In this document: one piece after another, positions 1 through 7,391 of the stretch
How the letters are laid out: every line of letters starts with the position of its first letter
How positions within the stretch are numbered: the stretch's first letter is position 1
Position numbers and translations under genes: made by a program
The notes under the pieces: generated by a model
The model's database searches: none
The model's input: only the letters and a program-made list of their open reading frames with translations
What the model was told of the DNA's origin: nothing
NCBI GenBank assembly: GCA_959019945.1
Contig: CAUEQD010000037.1
Span: 1-13,041 of the forward strand
Direction of reading: 5' to 3'
Length of the DNA: 13,041 nt
From: an uncultured Collinsella sp.
GTDB taxonomy: Bacteria > Actinomycetota > Coriobacteriia > Coriobacteriales > Coriobacteriaceae

Positions 1-197
1 AGGATCTTGCCCTTCCAGGCGCACTCCTCCGAAAGAATCTTCTCGTGCAGCTCGGCATCGTGCGGATCGTCGTCGCCCAGCACCAGCACCGGCTCATCAA
101 CGACCTCGCCACCGGGCTCGCCCTCGGCGTGCCCATACGTGCGACCGTCCTGCTCGACGATCCGCGCGTCCACGAGCTCTTCGTTATTCTCGTCCAT
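1..197 (-). CDS. Probable Nudix hydrolase, N-terminus only (cut by window edge)
   Basis: The minus-strand frame is open from the ATG at 197 to the window edge, giving 65 codons. The start MDENNEELVDARIVEQDG is preceded by AGAGGA at a 9-nt spacing. An in-frame ATG three codons further upstream abuts that Shine-Dalgarno sequence and is less likely. The first 55 residues are acidic and look unstructured. The last visible residues, around W61-K-G-K-I, resemble the first beta strand of ADP-ribose pyrophosphatase-type Nudix enzymes (W-x-G-K/R-I/V followed by an L-P-D-G strand). The Nudix box itself would lie outside the window, so the family call is inference. It starts 21 nt after the purD stop, suggesting co-transcription. 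Such enzymes hydrolyse ADP-ribose or related nucleotide sugars. I am confident of the CDS and moderately confident of the family. Confidence 0.65.
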   Translation of the reverse strand, partial: MDENNEELVDARIVEQDGRTYGHAEGEPGGEVVDEPVLVLGDDDPHDAELHEKILSEECAWKGKI

Positions 198-218
198 CCG
201 TCTCATTCCTCTCGGATT

Positions 219-1523
<1,305 letters not shown>

Positions 1524-1546
1524 GGGTGCCTCCTCTATGGATGAAC

Positions 1547-1567
1547 GGCCCGCCAACCATGCGGGCC
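1547..1567 (-). promoter_or_regulatory. GC-rich hairpin in the purD leader
   Basis: GGCCCGC (1547-1553) and GCGGGCC (1561-1567) form a perfect 7-bp stem with a 7-nt loop. The stem ends about 16 nt before the purD Shine-Dalgarno sequence. There is no T-run, so it is not a classical terminator. It could affect translation or mRNA stability. The structure is seen in the sequence; any role is inference. Confidence 0.35.
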
Positions 1568-1580
1568 CATTACAAAGCAA

Positions 1581-1622
1581 ATATACCCCTCGGCCGCCCG
1601 CCTGGGCTGCAAAGGGGTATAT
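1581..1622 (-). terminator. Inverted repeat between purA and purD, possible terminator or attenuator
   Basis: ATATACCCCT (1581-1590) and AGGGGTATAT (1613-1622) are a perfect 10-bp inverted repeat 22 nt after the purA stop. The 22-nt loop contains a second small GCCC/GGGC stem. Read on the minus strand, the stem is followed by a T-rich but interrupted tail (TTGCTTTGT). It may partially terminate purA transcripts or attenuate purD. The tail is not a clean U-tract, so confidence is moderate. Confidence 0.45.
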
Positions 1623-1643
1623 CGCAATAACCGTAAAGACCGA

Positions 1644-2930
<1,287 letters not shown>

Positions 2931-2996
2931 GTTTACTCCTTACATTCATGGACTGTCTGTGCGCCACGACGACGCTCAGAAGCACAAAACATTCCC

Positions 2997-3025
2997 AGTA
3001 TACCCGTGCAACGGGCGCCTGTCCT
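2997..3025 (-). promoter_or_regulatory. Candidate sigma-A promoter of purA
   Basis: On the minus strand, AGGACA (3020-3025; 4 of 6 to TTGACA) and TATACT (2997-3002; 5 of 6 to TATAAT) are separated by exactly 17 nt. The -35 box overlaps the dnaB stop codon. A 5-bp stem (CCCGT/ACGGG, 3003-3015) lies in the spacer. This would give purA a leader of roughly 60 nt and transcription independent of dnaB. It is a pattern match only. Confidence 0.45.
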
Positions 3026-4415
3026 ACTCCTCGGTATGCGCCCCATCAAGCTCATAGAACTTGGTAGATGCCGGCAGGAACATCAGGTCGACGTCGCCGA
3101 TCGGGCCCGAACGGTTCTTGGCCACGACGATACGCGTAACGCCCTCGTCGGGGCGATCGTCGCGAGATGCCTCGGCCTCGTCGGCAGAGCGGTCCAAGAA
3201 CATAACGATGTCGGCGTCTTGCTCGATGGAGCCCGATTCACGCAGGTCGGACAGCTGCGGGCGCTTACCGGTACGAGACTCGACCTGACGCGACAGCTGC
3301 GACAGCGCAATCAGCGGGATCTTGAGCTCCTTGGCCATGATCTTCATGCCACGCGACATCTCCGAGACCTCGACGGTACGGCTCTCGGAGCGGCGTCCCG
3401 GCGGAGGGCTCACCAGCTGCAGGTAGTCCAGGATGATGATGGCCTTCTCCTTGTTATGGAGCATGCGGCGGCTCTTGGCGCGGATCTCGGTCACCGTGGT
3501 GCCGGGCGTGTCGTCGATCAGAATATCGAGCTTAGACAAGGTCTGCGTGGCCTCGTTGATGTTGGCCCACTGCTCGGGGCTAATGCGCCCCATGCGGAAG
3601 TCACTGATCGAGATCATGGCATAGGCGCAAATCAGGCGCTGGGCAATTTCCTTGCCCGACATCTCCAGCGAGAAGAAGCCGACGGTATAGCCCGCAGCGG
3701 CGGCGTTGAGCGCCAGGTTCAGAGCGAACGAGGTCTTACCCACAGCAGGGCGGGCACCAATGATGATGAGCTGACCCTCGCGGAAGCCCATGAGCATGCG
3801 GTCGAGCGACGGGAAGCCCGTGGGCACGCCCGCGGCCTGGCCACCAGCCTGGCACACTTCCTCGGCCTCGTTATAGGCCTCGACCATAAACTCGGTCAGC
3901 GTCTTGTAGCTCGACTTGACCTCGCGCGCCGTGACCTTGAGCAACTTGCTCTCGGCCAGCTCCACGACCTCTTTGGTGTCGGTGGGAGCGTTATAGGCCA
4001 GCGCGTTGATCTCGTTGGTAGCGCCGATCAGTTCGCGCAGCATCGAGTCGCGGCGAACGATGGCAGCATGGTGTTGCCAGTTGACGAGCGACAGGGTCTG
4101 GCCCATCAACTCCAAAATGTACGCCTCGCCGCCCACGGCATCGAGTTTGTTGATGCTGCGCAGGTAATCGATCAGCGAGATGGAGTCGATGGGGATGCGG
4201 CTGTTGTACATATCGACCATCGCGGTGTAGATGGTCTTATGAATGGGCCGGTAGAAATCATCGGGCTGCAGCTCGACCTGGGCCTCTTCGACCACCTCGG
4301 GCGATAGCAGCATAGCGGCCAGTACATTGGCCTCTGCATCTTGGTTTTGGGGAAGACCCAACTTTGAGCCGCGGTCCTCGACCGTCAGCCCCGTCTCCCT
4401 ATCGTCATATGCCAT
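3024..4415 (-). CDS. dnaB: Replicative DNA helicase DnaB
   Basis: DnaB is the hexameric 5'-3' helicase that unwinds DNA at the replication fork. The 463-residue protein has an N-terminal DnaB domain (about residues 20-125; PQNQDAEANVLAAML is typical). A linker follows, then a RecA-like domain with Walker A GARPAVGKT (220-228), a FFSLEMS strand, Walker B ILDYLQL (D330), and SQLSRQVE and LRESGSIEQDAD near the C-terminus. There is no intein. I chose the ATG at 4415 because AGGA lies 5 nt upstream. Two in-frame ATGs upstream (4421 and 4427) have poorer sites. It follows the rpsF-ssb-rpsR-rplI operon but is separated from it by a strong terminator, so it probably has its own promoter. Confidence 0.98.
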   Translation of the reverse strand: MAYDDRETGLTVEDRGSKLGLPQNQDAEANVLAAMLLSPEVVEEAQVELQPDDFYRPIHKTIYTAMVDMYNSRIPIDSISLIDYLRSINKLDAVGGEAYILELMGQTLSLVNWQHHAAIVRRDSMLRELIGATNEINALAYNAPTDTKEVVELAESKLLKVTAREVKSSYKTLTEFMVEAYNEAEEVCQAGGQAAGVPTGFPSLDRMLMGFREGQLIIIGARPAVGKTSFALNLALNAAAAGYTVGFFSLEMSGKEIAQRLICAYAMISISDFRMGRISPEQWANINEATQTLSKLDILIDDTPGTTVTEIRAKSRRMLHNKEKAIIILDYLQLVSPPPGRRSESRTVEVSEMSRGMKIMAKELKIPLIALSQLSRQVESRTGKRPQLSDLRESGSIEQDADIVMFLDRSADEAEASRDDRPDEGVTRIVVAKNRSGPIGDVDLMFLPASTKFYELDGAHTEE

Positions 4416-4516
4416 GAGCATCCTCATTCATATCGCTTGCGAGCATCCATAGTATCAGCCACGGTCCCAAAACGCGCCGCGCGCCGCCAATCATCACCGA
4501 ACCAAACGGATGAACG

Positions 4517-4532
4517 GTCCTGTATATAGGAC
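4517..4532 (-). promoter_or_regulatory. Inverted repeat upstream of dnaB
   Basis: GTCCT (4517-4521) and AGGAC (4528-4532) flank an AT-rich GTATAT core about 100 nt before the dnaB start. The core resembles a -10 box (TATATA on the minus strand), with a poor -35 about 17 nt upstream. It could be an operator over a dnaB promoter. The short arms make this low confidence. The rest of 4416-4568 contains no gene that I can support. Confidence 0.3.
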
Positions 4533-4568
4533 TTCGACGCAACGTTCACCATGACACTCACTCAGCGC

Positions 4569-4607
4569 AAAAAACAAAAGGGCGCCCTGGTTTCCCAGAG
4601 CGCCCTT
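4569..4607 (-). terminator. Intrinsic terminator of the rpsF-ssb-rpsR-rplI operon
   Basis: AAGGGCGC (4578-4585) pairs with GCGCCCTT (4600-4607), with an additional CTGG/CCAG inner stem around a short loop. On the minus strand it is followed by a U-tract, TTTTGTTTTTT (4569-4579 region). It lies 33 nt after the rplI stop. This is a textbook Rho-independent terminator. Confidence 0.9.
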
Positions 4608-4639
4608 CTTAGAACAAGATTGTTGCGTTGCAGCAAATG

Positions 4640-5179
4640 CTACTCGGCAGCAGCCTCAGTCTCGACCTCGGCGGTCTCGGCCTCGGCGACCTCAGCGGCC
4701 TCCTCGACCTCAGCCTCGGCAGCGAGCTCCTCGGCGGTAACGCCGACGAGAACGACAACCTCGGCCTTGATCTCGCGGTACAGCGAGATGGCAACGGTGT
4801 GGGCACCGGCAACCTTGATGGGCTTACCGAGCTCGACGCGCTTGCGGTCGATGTCCATACCGAGCTGAGCCTTGATGGCGTCAGCGACCATAGCGGCGGT
4901 AACGGAGCCAAAGAGGATGCCCTCGTCGCCGACCTTGACGTCAACGGTGACCGTCTTGCCCTCGAAGGCAGCCTTGGTCTCGTTGGCGGTAGCCAGACGG
5001 ACGGCCTCGCGCTTGGCGATGTTGTTGCGACGCTCGTCAAGCTGCTTGAGGTTGCCCTTGGTGGCGGCAACAGCGAGCTTCTTGGGGAACAGGAAGTTCT
5101 CAGCGTAACCCTGAGCGACCTCTACGACGTCACCCTCGCCGCCCTTGCCCTTGATCTCATCGAGAAGAATAACCTTCAT
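4640..5179 (-). CDS. rplI: 50S ribosomal protein L9 with acidic C-terminal tail
   Basis: L9 binds 23S rRNA near the L1 stalk and helps maintain frame. The N-terminal domain is recognisable from MKVILLDEIKGKGGEGDVVE and YAENFLFPKKLA, followed by the long connecting helix and the C-terminal domain. The protein is 179 residues, whereas typical L9 is near 150. The extra ~30 residues are almost entirely Ala, Glu, Val and Thr (EAEVEEAAEVAEAETAEVE) and form an acidic, low-complexity tail. The ATG at 5179 has AAGGGAG about 7 nt upstream. It lies 15 nt after rpsR in the rpsF-ssb-rpsR-rplI operon and is followed by the operon terminator. The identity is certain; the tail's role is unknown. Confidence 0.97.
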   Translation of the reverse strand: MKVILLDEIKGKGGEGDVVEVAQGYAENFLFPKKLAVAATKGNLKQLDERRNNIAKREAVRLATANETKAAFEGKTVTVDVKVGDEGILFGSVTAAMVADAIKAQLGMDIDRKRVELGKPIKVAGAHTVAISLYREIKAEVVVLVGVTAEELAAEAEVEEAAEVAEAETAEVETEAAAE

Positions 5180-5194
5180 GATGCGTCTCCCTTC

Positions 5195-5461
5195 TTAGCC
5201 GCGGTCGCGGTTGCCACGAGAGGAAACCACGGGGACGGTGTACGGCAGGAGAGCCATCTCGCGGGCGCGCTTGATGGCGTTGGCGATGTCATGCTGATGC
5301 TGCGTGCAAGCGCCAGTGACGCGACGGGGCTTGATCTTGCCACGGTCGGTCATGTACTTACGGAGAAGCTGAGTGTCCTTATAGTCGATGAACTCAGTGT
5401 TCTCCTTGCAGAACTGGCAGTACTTACGACGCGGCTGACGTGCAGAAAAATCATTAGCCAT
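5195..5461 (-). CDS. rpsR: 30S ribosomal protein S18
   Basis: S18 pairs with S6 on the platform of the 30S subunit. The 88-residue protein contains RRKYCQFC near residues 11-18, YKDTQLLRKYMTDRGKI, and PRRVTGACTQHQ followed by AIKRAREMALLPY, which is the whole family signature. The CXXC pair plus the later C..QH indicates the zinc-binding (C+) form rather than the cysteine-less paralogue. I chose the ATG at 5461 (MANDFSAR) because AAAGG lies 9 nt upstream. An upstream in-frame ATG at 5512 would add 17 non-conserved residues. It lies between ssb (72-nt gap) and rplI (15-nt gap), in the standard bacterial order. Confidence 0.97.
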   Translation of the reverse strand: MANDFSARQPRRKYCQFCKENTEFIDYKDTQLLRKYMTDRGKIKPRRVTGACTQHQHDIANAIKRAREMALLPYTVPVVSSRGNRDRG

Positions 5462-5533
5462 GTCAAAATACCTTTCATTTGGCAACTTCGGCGAACCGAA
5501 GCCGCCTCTCACTCAAAAATAGGTGAACAACCC

Positions 5534-5986
5534 TTAGAACGGGATGTCCTCATCGTAGACGTCGACCGCGGGCGGCGTAGCCACCGGCGCGGCAGGACGT
5601 GCTGCGGGCGCGGGAGCTGCGGGGGCGTAACCGCCCTGATCGTAGCCACCCTGGCCACCACGGGAGCTCATAAACTCGATCTCATCGACGATGACCTCAA
5701 GCTTGCTCCGGCGCTGGCCGTCGCGCTCCCAAGAGCTGTAGCGCAGCTTGCCCTCGATCGCGACCTTGTTTCCCTTTGCCAGGAAACGGCTCACGGCCTC
5801 GGCGCGGGTGCCGAACATGGTGCAGTCGACAAAGTTGGGATAGTCCTCCCACTCGCCAGTCTGCGCGTTGCGGCGACGATCGTTCACGGCAACGCCAAAG
5901 GACAGAACCTGGGTTCCGCCGGCGGTGGCGCGCAGCTCGGGATCGCGGGTGAGGTTACCGGTGATGTTCACTCGATTGATGCTCAT
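5534..5986 (-). CDS. ssb: Single-stranded DNA-binding protein
   Basis: SSB coats single-stranded DNA during replication, repair and recombination. The 150-residue protein has an N-terminal OB fold (about residues 1-105: INRVNITGNLTRDPELR, SFGVAVNDRR, and VAIEGKLRYSSWERDGQRR). A Gly/Pro/Ala-rich linker of about 35 residues follows, then the acidic tip DEDIPF that docks partner proteins. The ATG at 5986 has AGAGG about 12 nt upstream, a rather long spacing, but the MSINRV start fits the family. It lies between rpsF (48-nt gap) and rpsR, the conserved operon order. The linker is short, and no second ssb is visible. Confidence 0.97.
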   Translation of the reverse strand: MSINRVNITGNLTRDPELRATAGGTQVLSFGVAVNDRRRNAQTGEWEDYPNFVDCTMFGTRAEAVSRFLAKGNKVAIEGKLRYSSWERDGQRRSKLEVIVDEIEFMSSRGGQGGYDQGGYAPAAPAPAARPAAPVATPPAVDVYDEDIPF

Positions 5987-6034
5987 AACTCACTACTTCC
6001 TCTTGGGGCACAAGCCCAGTCCAAAACGACAGTC

Positions 6035-6328
6035 TTACTCCTGGTCGTCGCGACGGACGATCATGTGGCGGACCACAGCGTCGGTGATGCGCAGGACGCG
6101 ATCAAGCTCGGCGATCTGGGTAGGATCTGCGTGGAAGTTGATGAGGGTGTAGTCACCATCGGTGAGGTCGTTGATCTCGTAGGCGAGCTTGCGCTTGCCC
6201 CACTCGTCAACGGAGTCGACCTTGCCAGCGCCCTCAGCGATCGTGGTATCGATACGCTTCATAACAGCGAGACGAGTCTCGGGGTCGAGCGACGGGTCAA
6301 CAAAGAACAGCAGTTCATAAGCCTTCAT
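6035..6328 (-). CDS. rpsF: 30S ribosomal protein S6
   Basis: S6 forms a heterodimer with S18 in the platform of the 30S subunit. The 97-residue protein begins MKAYELLFFVDPSLDPE and contains VDEWGKRKLAYEI, DGDYTLINFHAD and ITDAVVRHMIVR, all typical of S6. Its length is normal. The ATG at 6328 is supported by a near-perfect AGAGGAGGTGA sequence ending 5 nt upstream. An in-frame ATG at 6349 would overlap that Shine-Dalgarno sequence and is rejected. It is the first gene of the rpsF-ssb-rpsR-rplI operon, with a candidate promoter at 6400-6428 and a leader hairpin at 6355-6383. Confidence 0.97.
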   Translation of the reverse strand: MKAYELLFFVDPSLDPETRLAVMKRIDTTIAEGAGKVDSVDEWGKRKLAYEINDLTDGDYTLINFHADPTQIAELDRVLRITDAVVRHMIVRRDDQE

Positions 6329-6354
6329 ATTGTCACCTCCTCTGGGCAAATGTG

Positions 6355-6383
6355 GCTTCAGGTCGTGAAGGTGCGCCTGAAGC
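6355..6383 (-). promoter_or_regulatory. rpsF leader hairpin, possible S6:S18 autoregulatory site
   Basis: GCTTCAGG (6355-6362 on plus) and CCTGAAGC (6376-6383) form a perfect 8-bp stem with a 13-nt loop in the rpsF 5' UTR, about 10 nt before the Shine-Dalgarno sequence. Many bacteria have an rpsF leader motif bound by the S6:S18 complex. The position and size fit that, but I could not verify the conserved bulge against the published consensus. Confidence 0.5.
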
Positions 6384-6399
6384 AGGAAAAGACTTGGTA

Positions 6400-6428
6400 A
6401 TAATATCTTTCAACCTCCTAGGCTGCAA
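6400..6428 (-). promoter_or_regulatory. Candidate promoter of the rpsF operon
   Basis: On the minus strand, TTGCAG (6423-6428) and TATTAT (6400-6405; 5 of 6 to TATAAT) are separated by 17 nt. Transcription would begin near 6393 and include the leader hairpin, giving a 5' UTR of about 65 nt. The -35 box is weak (3 of 6). Confidence 0.5.
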
Positions 6429-6439
6429 GAATATGCAGC
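6422..6439. repeat. Inverted repeat overlapping the rpsF -35 box
   Basis: GCTGCA (6422-6427) and TGCAGC (6434-6439) are perfect 6-bp arms around AGAATA. The left arm coincides with the proposed -35 hexamer of the rpsF operon, the usual place for a repressor or activator site. No regulator is identified. Confidence 0.4.
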
Positions 6440-6452
6440 TACAACCTCATGA

Positions 6453-6623
6453 CCTCCACATATGCCCATAGTCGCACGGTGTTTCATGCGCATTCCAACC
6501 AAATGCCGACCAAGAGCTTGACGGATTTGTGGACAAGATACGATGCCGCGGGGACAAGCTGAGCCAAGCCGCAGGTCAACGGGCACAGGGCTGTGGTCGC
6601 AAGATGCATACCGGTGGTCCACA
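6453..6623. other. Non-coding stretch with DnaA-box-like sites
   Basis: The interval from the rpsF promoter to the tRNA promoter (about 6440-6789) has no gene that I can support. It contains TGTGGACAA (6528-6536), the exact complement of the high-GC actinobacterial DnaA box TTGTCCACA. It also holds TGGTCCACA (6615-6623; 8 of 9), CGGGGACAA (6549-6557; 7 of 9) and a weaker TCCACA core (6456-6461). An AT-rich segment (6633-6651) follows, then a 10-bp palindrome GTTGATCAAC (6689-6698). This fits a DnaA-binding region or origin-like DNA, but chance is not excluded. Confidence 0.35.
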
Positions 6624-6746
6624 GCACCACCCAAAGATTTTTAAATTCATTGCCAAGTCGCTCATGAATACCCCTTTTGAACAATTAAGTTGATCAACCA
6701 CGCTGGTCGGAAGCCGTTTTTTTGGCACCTCAAACCCCACTGCAAC

Positions 6747-6764
6747 GCCAAGCGCGGCCAAGCG
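6747..6764. repeat. Tandem 8-mer GCCAAGCG, 10-bp period
   Basis: GCCAAGCG occurs at 6747-6754 and again at 6757-6764, exactly one helical turn apart. The core GCCAAG is also at 6563-6568 and 6652-6657, and GCCAAC at 6776-6781. The repeats lie 26 nt upstream of the tRNA-Ser -35 box, so they could be a protein-binding site for tRNA transcription or part of the origin-like region. Confidence 0.35.
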
Positions 6765-6789
6765 TTTTAAAAAATGCCAACTTTTCTGT

Positions 6790-6817
6790 TTGCACTTAGC
6801 GATTCCTCGTGTATACT
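6790..6817 (+). promoter_or_regulatory. Promoter of the tRNA-Ser genes
   Basis: TTGCAC (6790-6795) and TATACT (6812-6817) are separated by 16 nt. The -10 box lies 16 nt before the tRNA-Ser(GGA) 5' end, so transcription would start about 8-10 nt before the mature end, as is usual for tRNA genes. Confidence 0.7.
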
Positions 6818-6833
6818 GACTTTCGCATTTAAC

Positions 6834-6924
6834 GGAGAGTTGTCCGAGTGGCCGAAGGAGCACGATTGGAAATCGTGTAGGCGTCAAAAGCGTCTCCAGG
6901 GTTCAAATCCCTGACTCTCCGCCA
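6834..6924 (+). tRNA. tRNA-Ser (anticodon GGA)
   Basis: This is a 91-nt class II tRNA with an encoded CCA end (6922-6924). The acceptor stem GGAGAGT (6834-6840) pairs perfectly with ACTCTCC (6914-6920). The anticodon loop TTGGAAA has GGA at 6868-6870 between the arms CACGA and TCGTG. A long variable arm (GGCGTCAAAAGCGTC region) and the T loop TTCAAAT are present. It reads UCC and UCU. It is expressed from the promoter at 6790-6817 and followed by a terminator at 6934-6963. Confidence 0.96.
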
Positions 6925-6933
6925 GTTAATTCC

Positions 6934-6963
6934 AAAGCAGGCCTTCGAGCCTGCTTTGTTTTT
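6934..6963 (+). terminator. Intrinsic terminator between the two tRNA-Ser genes
   Basis: AAAGCAGGC (6934-6942) and GCCTGCTTT (6949-6957) form a perfect 9-bp stem with a 6-nt loop, followed by GTTTTT. It is well formed, yet only 9 nt separate its tail from the next tRNA, so complete termination would leave tRNA-Ser(CGA) without a promoter. Confidence 0.85.
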
Positions 6964-6972
6964 ACCCCACGC

Positions 6973-7063
6973 GGAGGGGTGGCAGAGTGGTTGAATGCGG
7001 CGGTCTCGAAAACCGTTTGGCCTGTATAAGGTCACGAGGGTTCGAATCCCTCCTCCTCCGCCA
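6973..7063 (+). tRNA. tRNA-Ser (anticodon CGA)
   Basis: This is a 91-nt class II tRNA with an encoded CCA (7061-7063). The acceptor stem GGAGGGG (6973-6979) pairs with CTCCTCC (one G-U). The anticodon CGA is at 7007-7009, within the loop CTCGAAA between GCGGT and ACCGT. A long variable arm is followed by a T arm GAGGG-TTCGAAT-CCCTC. It reads UCG. No separate promoter fits in the 9 nt before it, so it probably depends on readthrough from tRNA-Ser(GGA). The last 25 nt before the terminal A are duplicated in inverted orientation at 7127-7151. Confidence 0.96.
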
Positions 7064-7074
7064 TTTTGGTTGAG

Positions 7075-7105
7075 AAAGCTCCCAGATCGGGGGCTTTTTT
7101 CTTTT
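7075..7105 (+). terminator. Intrinsic terminator after tRNA-Ser(CGA)
   Basis: AAAGCTCCC (7075-7083) pairs with GGGGGCTTT (7089-7097), with one G-U pair and a 5-nt loop. It is followed by a long T-rich tail (TTTTTTCTTTT). This is a strong Rho-independent terminator ending the tRNA unit. Confidence 0.9.
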
Positions 7106-7126
7106 AAGTCCCTTACAAGCAAATAC

Positions 7127-7151
7127 GGCGGAGGAGGAGGGATTCGAACCC
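7127..7151 (-). pseudogene. Inverted 25-nt copy of the tRNA-Ser(CGA) 3' end
   Basis: Read on the minus strand, 7151 to 7127 is identical over 25 nt to tRNA-Ser(CGA) positions 7038-7062. This covers the T-stem 3' side, T loop and 3' acceptor strand up to the second C of CCA. The T stem upstream (GCGGG) no longer pairs fully, the final A is replaced by G, and no D or anticodon arm is visible, so it is not a functional tRNA. It may be a tRNA remnant, an old attachment site, or an inverted partial duplication. Confidence 0.6.
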
Positions 7152-7172
7152 GCCAGGGCGCAAAGCGTAAAG

Positions 7173-7253
7173 AAAACGCGCCAGTGGCGCGTTTTTAGCG
7201 CAGCGCGGTCGGCGTAAGCCGACCGGATAAATTTTGAGCAAAGCTCAAAATTT
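7173..7253. repeat. Cluster of three consecutive hairpins
   Basis: Three dyads follow one another. The first is AAAACGCGCC-AGT-GGCGCGTTTT (7173-7195, 10-bp stem). The second is CGGTCGGC-GTAA-GCCGACCG (7206-7225, 8-bp stem, GNRA-type tetraloop). The third is AAATTTTGAGC-AAA-GCTCAAAATTT (7229-7253, 11-bp stem). The first, with flanking A and T runs, could act as a bidirectional terminator. The cluster resembles a dispersed intergenic palindromic element. The remaining 7256-7391 shows no further feature that I can support. Confidence 0.6.
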
Positions 7254-7391
7254 GGACATCCCTCCTATTCGACCACGCCCCCATCGCGTTCAGCATCAAC
7301 CCGGATCCCCAAACATGGAACCTATGACCGTACCCAGTCCCGACCGTTTGCCGAGCAATAGGGTCGCAATCGGCGCCGAACATGTACTATG

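Noticed and set aside
3006..4307. 433-codon plus-strand frame opposite dnaB
   Set aside because: Antisense to a fully conserved dnaB; Arg/His/Gly-rich shadow composition.
4628..6400. 590-codon plus-strand frame spanning rplI, rpsR, ssb and rpsF
   Set aside because: Its length is striking, but it runs antisense through four certain genes and their gaps, with shadow-type composition and no supporting start site.
6329..6419. Possible leader peptide before rpsF (TTG after AGGAGG, ending in the rpsF ribosome site)
   Set aside because: The TTG directly abuts the AGGAGG with no spacing and lies upstream of the predicted transcription start.
6430..6780. A structured RNA gene such as SRP RNA, 6S or tmRNA in the gap
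   Set aside because: None of the conserved SRP or tmRNA sequence cores was found, and there is no convincing promoter plus terminator pair around the interval.
6410..6887. Small minus-strand open frames in the rpsF to tRNA interval
   Set aside because: They overlap each other, the rpsF promoter and the tRNA-Ser gene, lack Shine-Dalgarno sequences and show no recognisable protein.
7038..7151. Integrated element bounded by tRNA attachment sites
   Set aside because: The two copies are inverted rather than direct, and no integrase or cargo gene lies between or near them.
7256..7290. Weak resemblance to a tRNA-Ser D arm on the minus strand, suggesting a tRNA split by the hairpin cluster
   Set aside because: Only about 13 nt of imperfect similarity, with no anticodon or variable arm anywhere between it and the T-arm fragment.
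7195..7383. 62-codon minus-strand frame through the hairpin cluster
   Set aside because: No ribosome site, and its end lies in palindromic DNA; composition is not gene-like.
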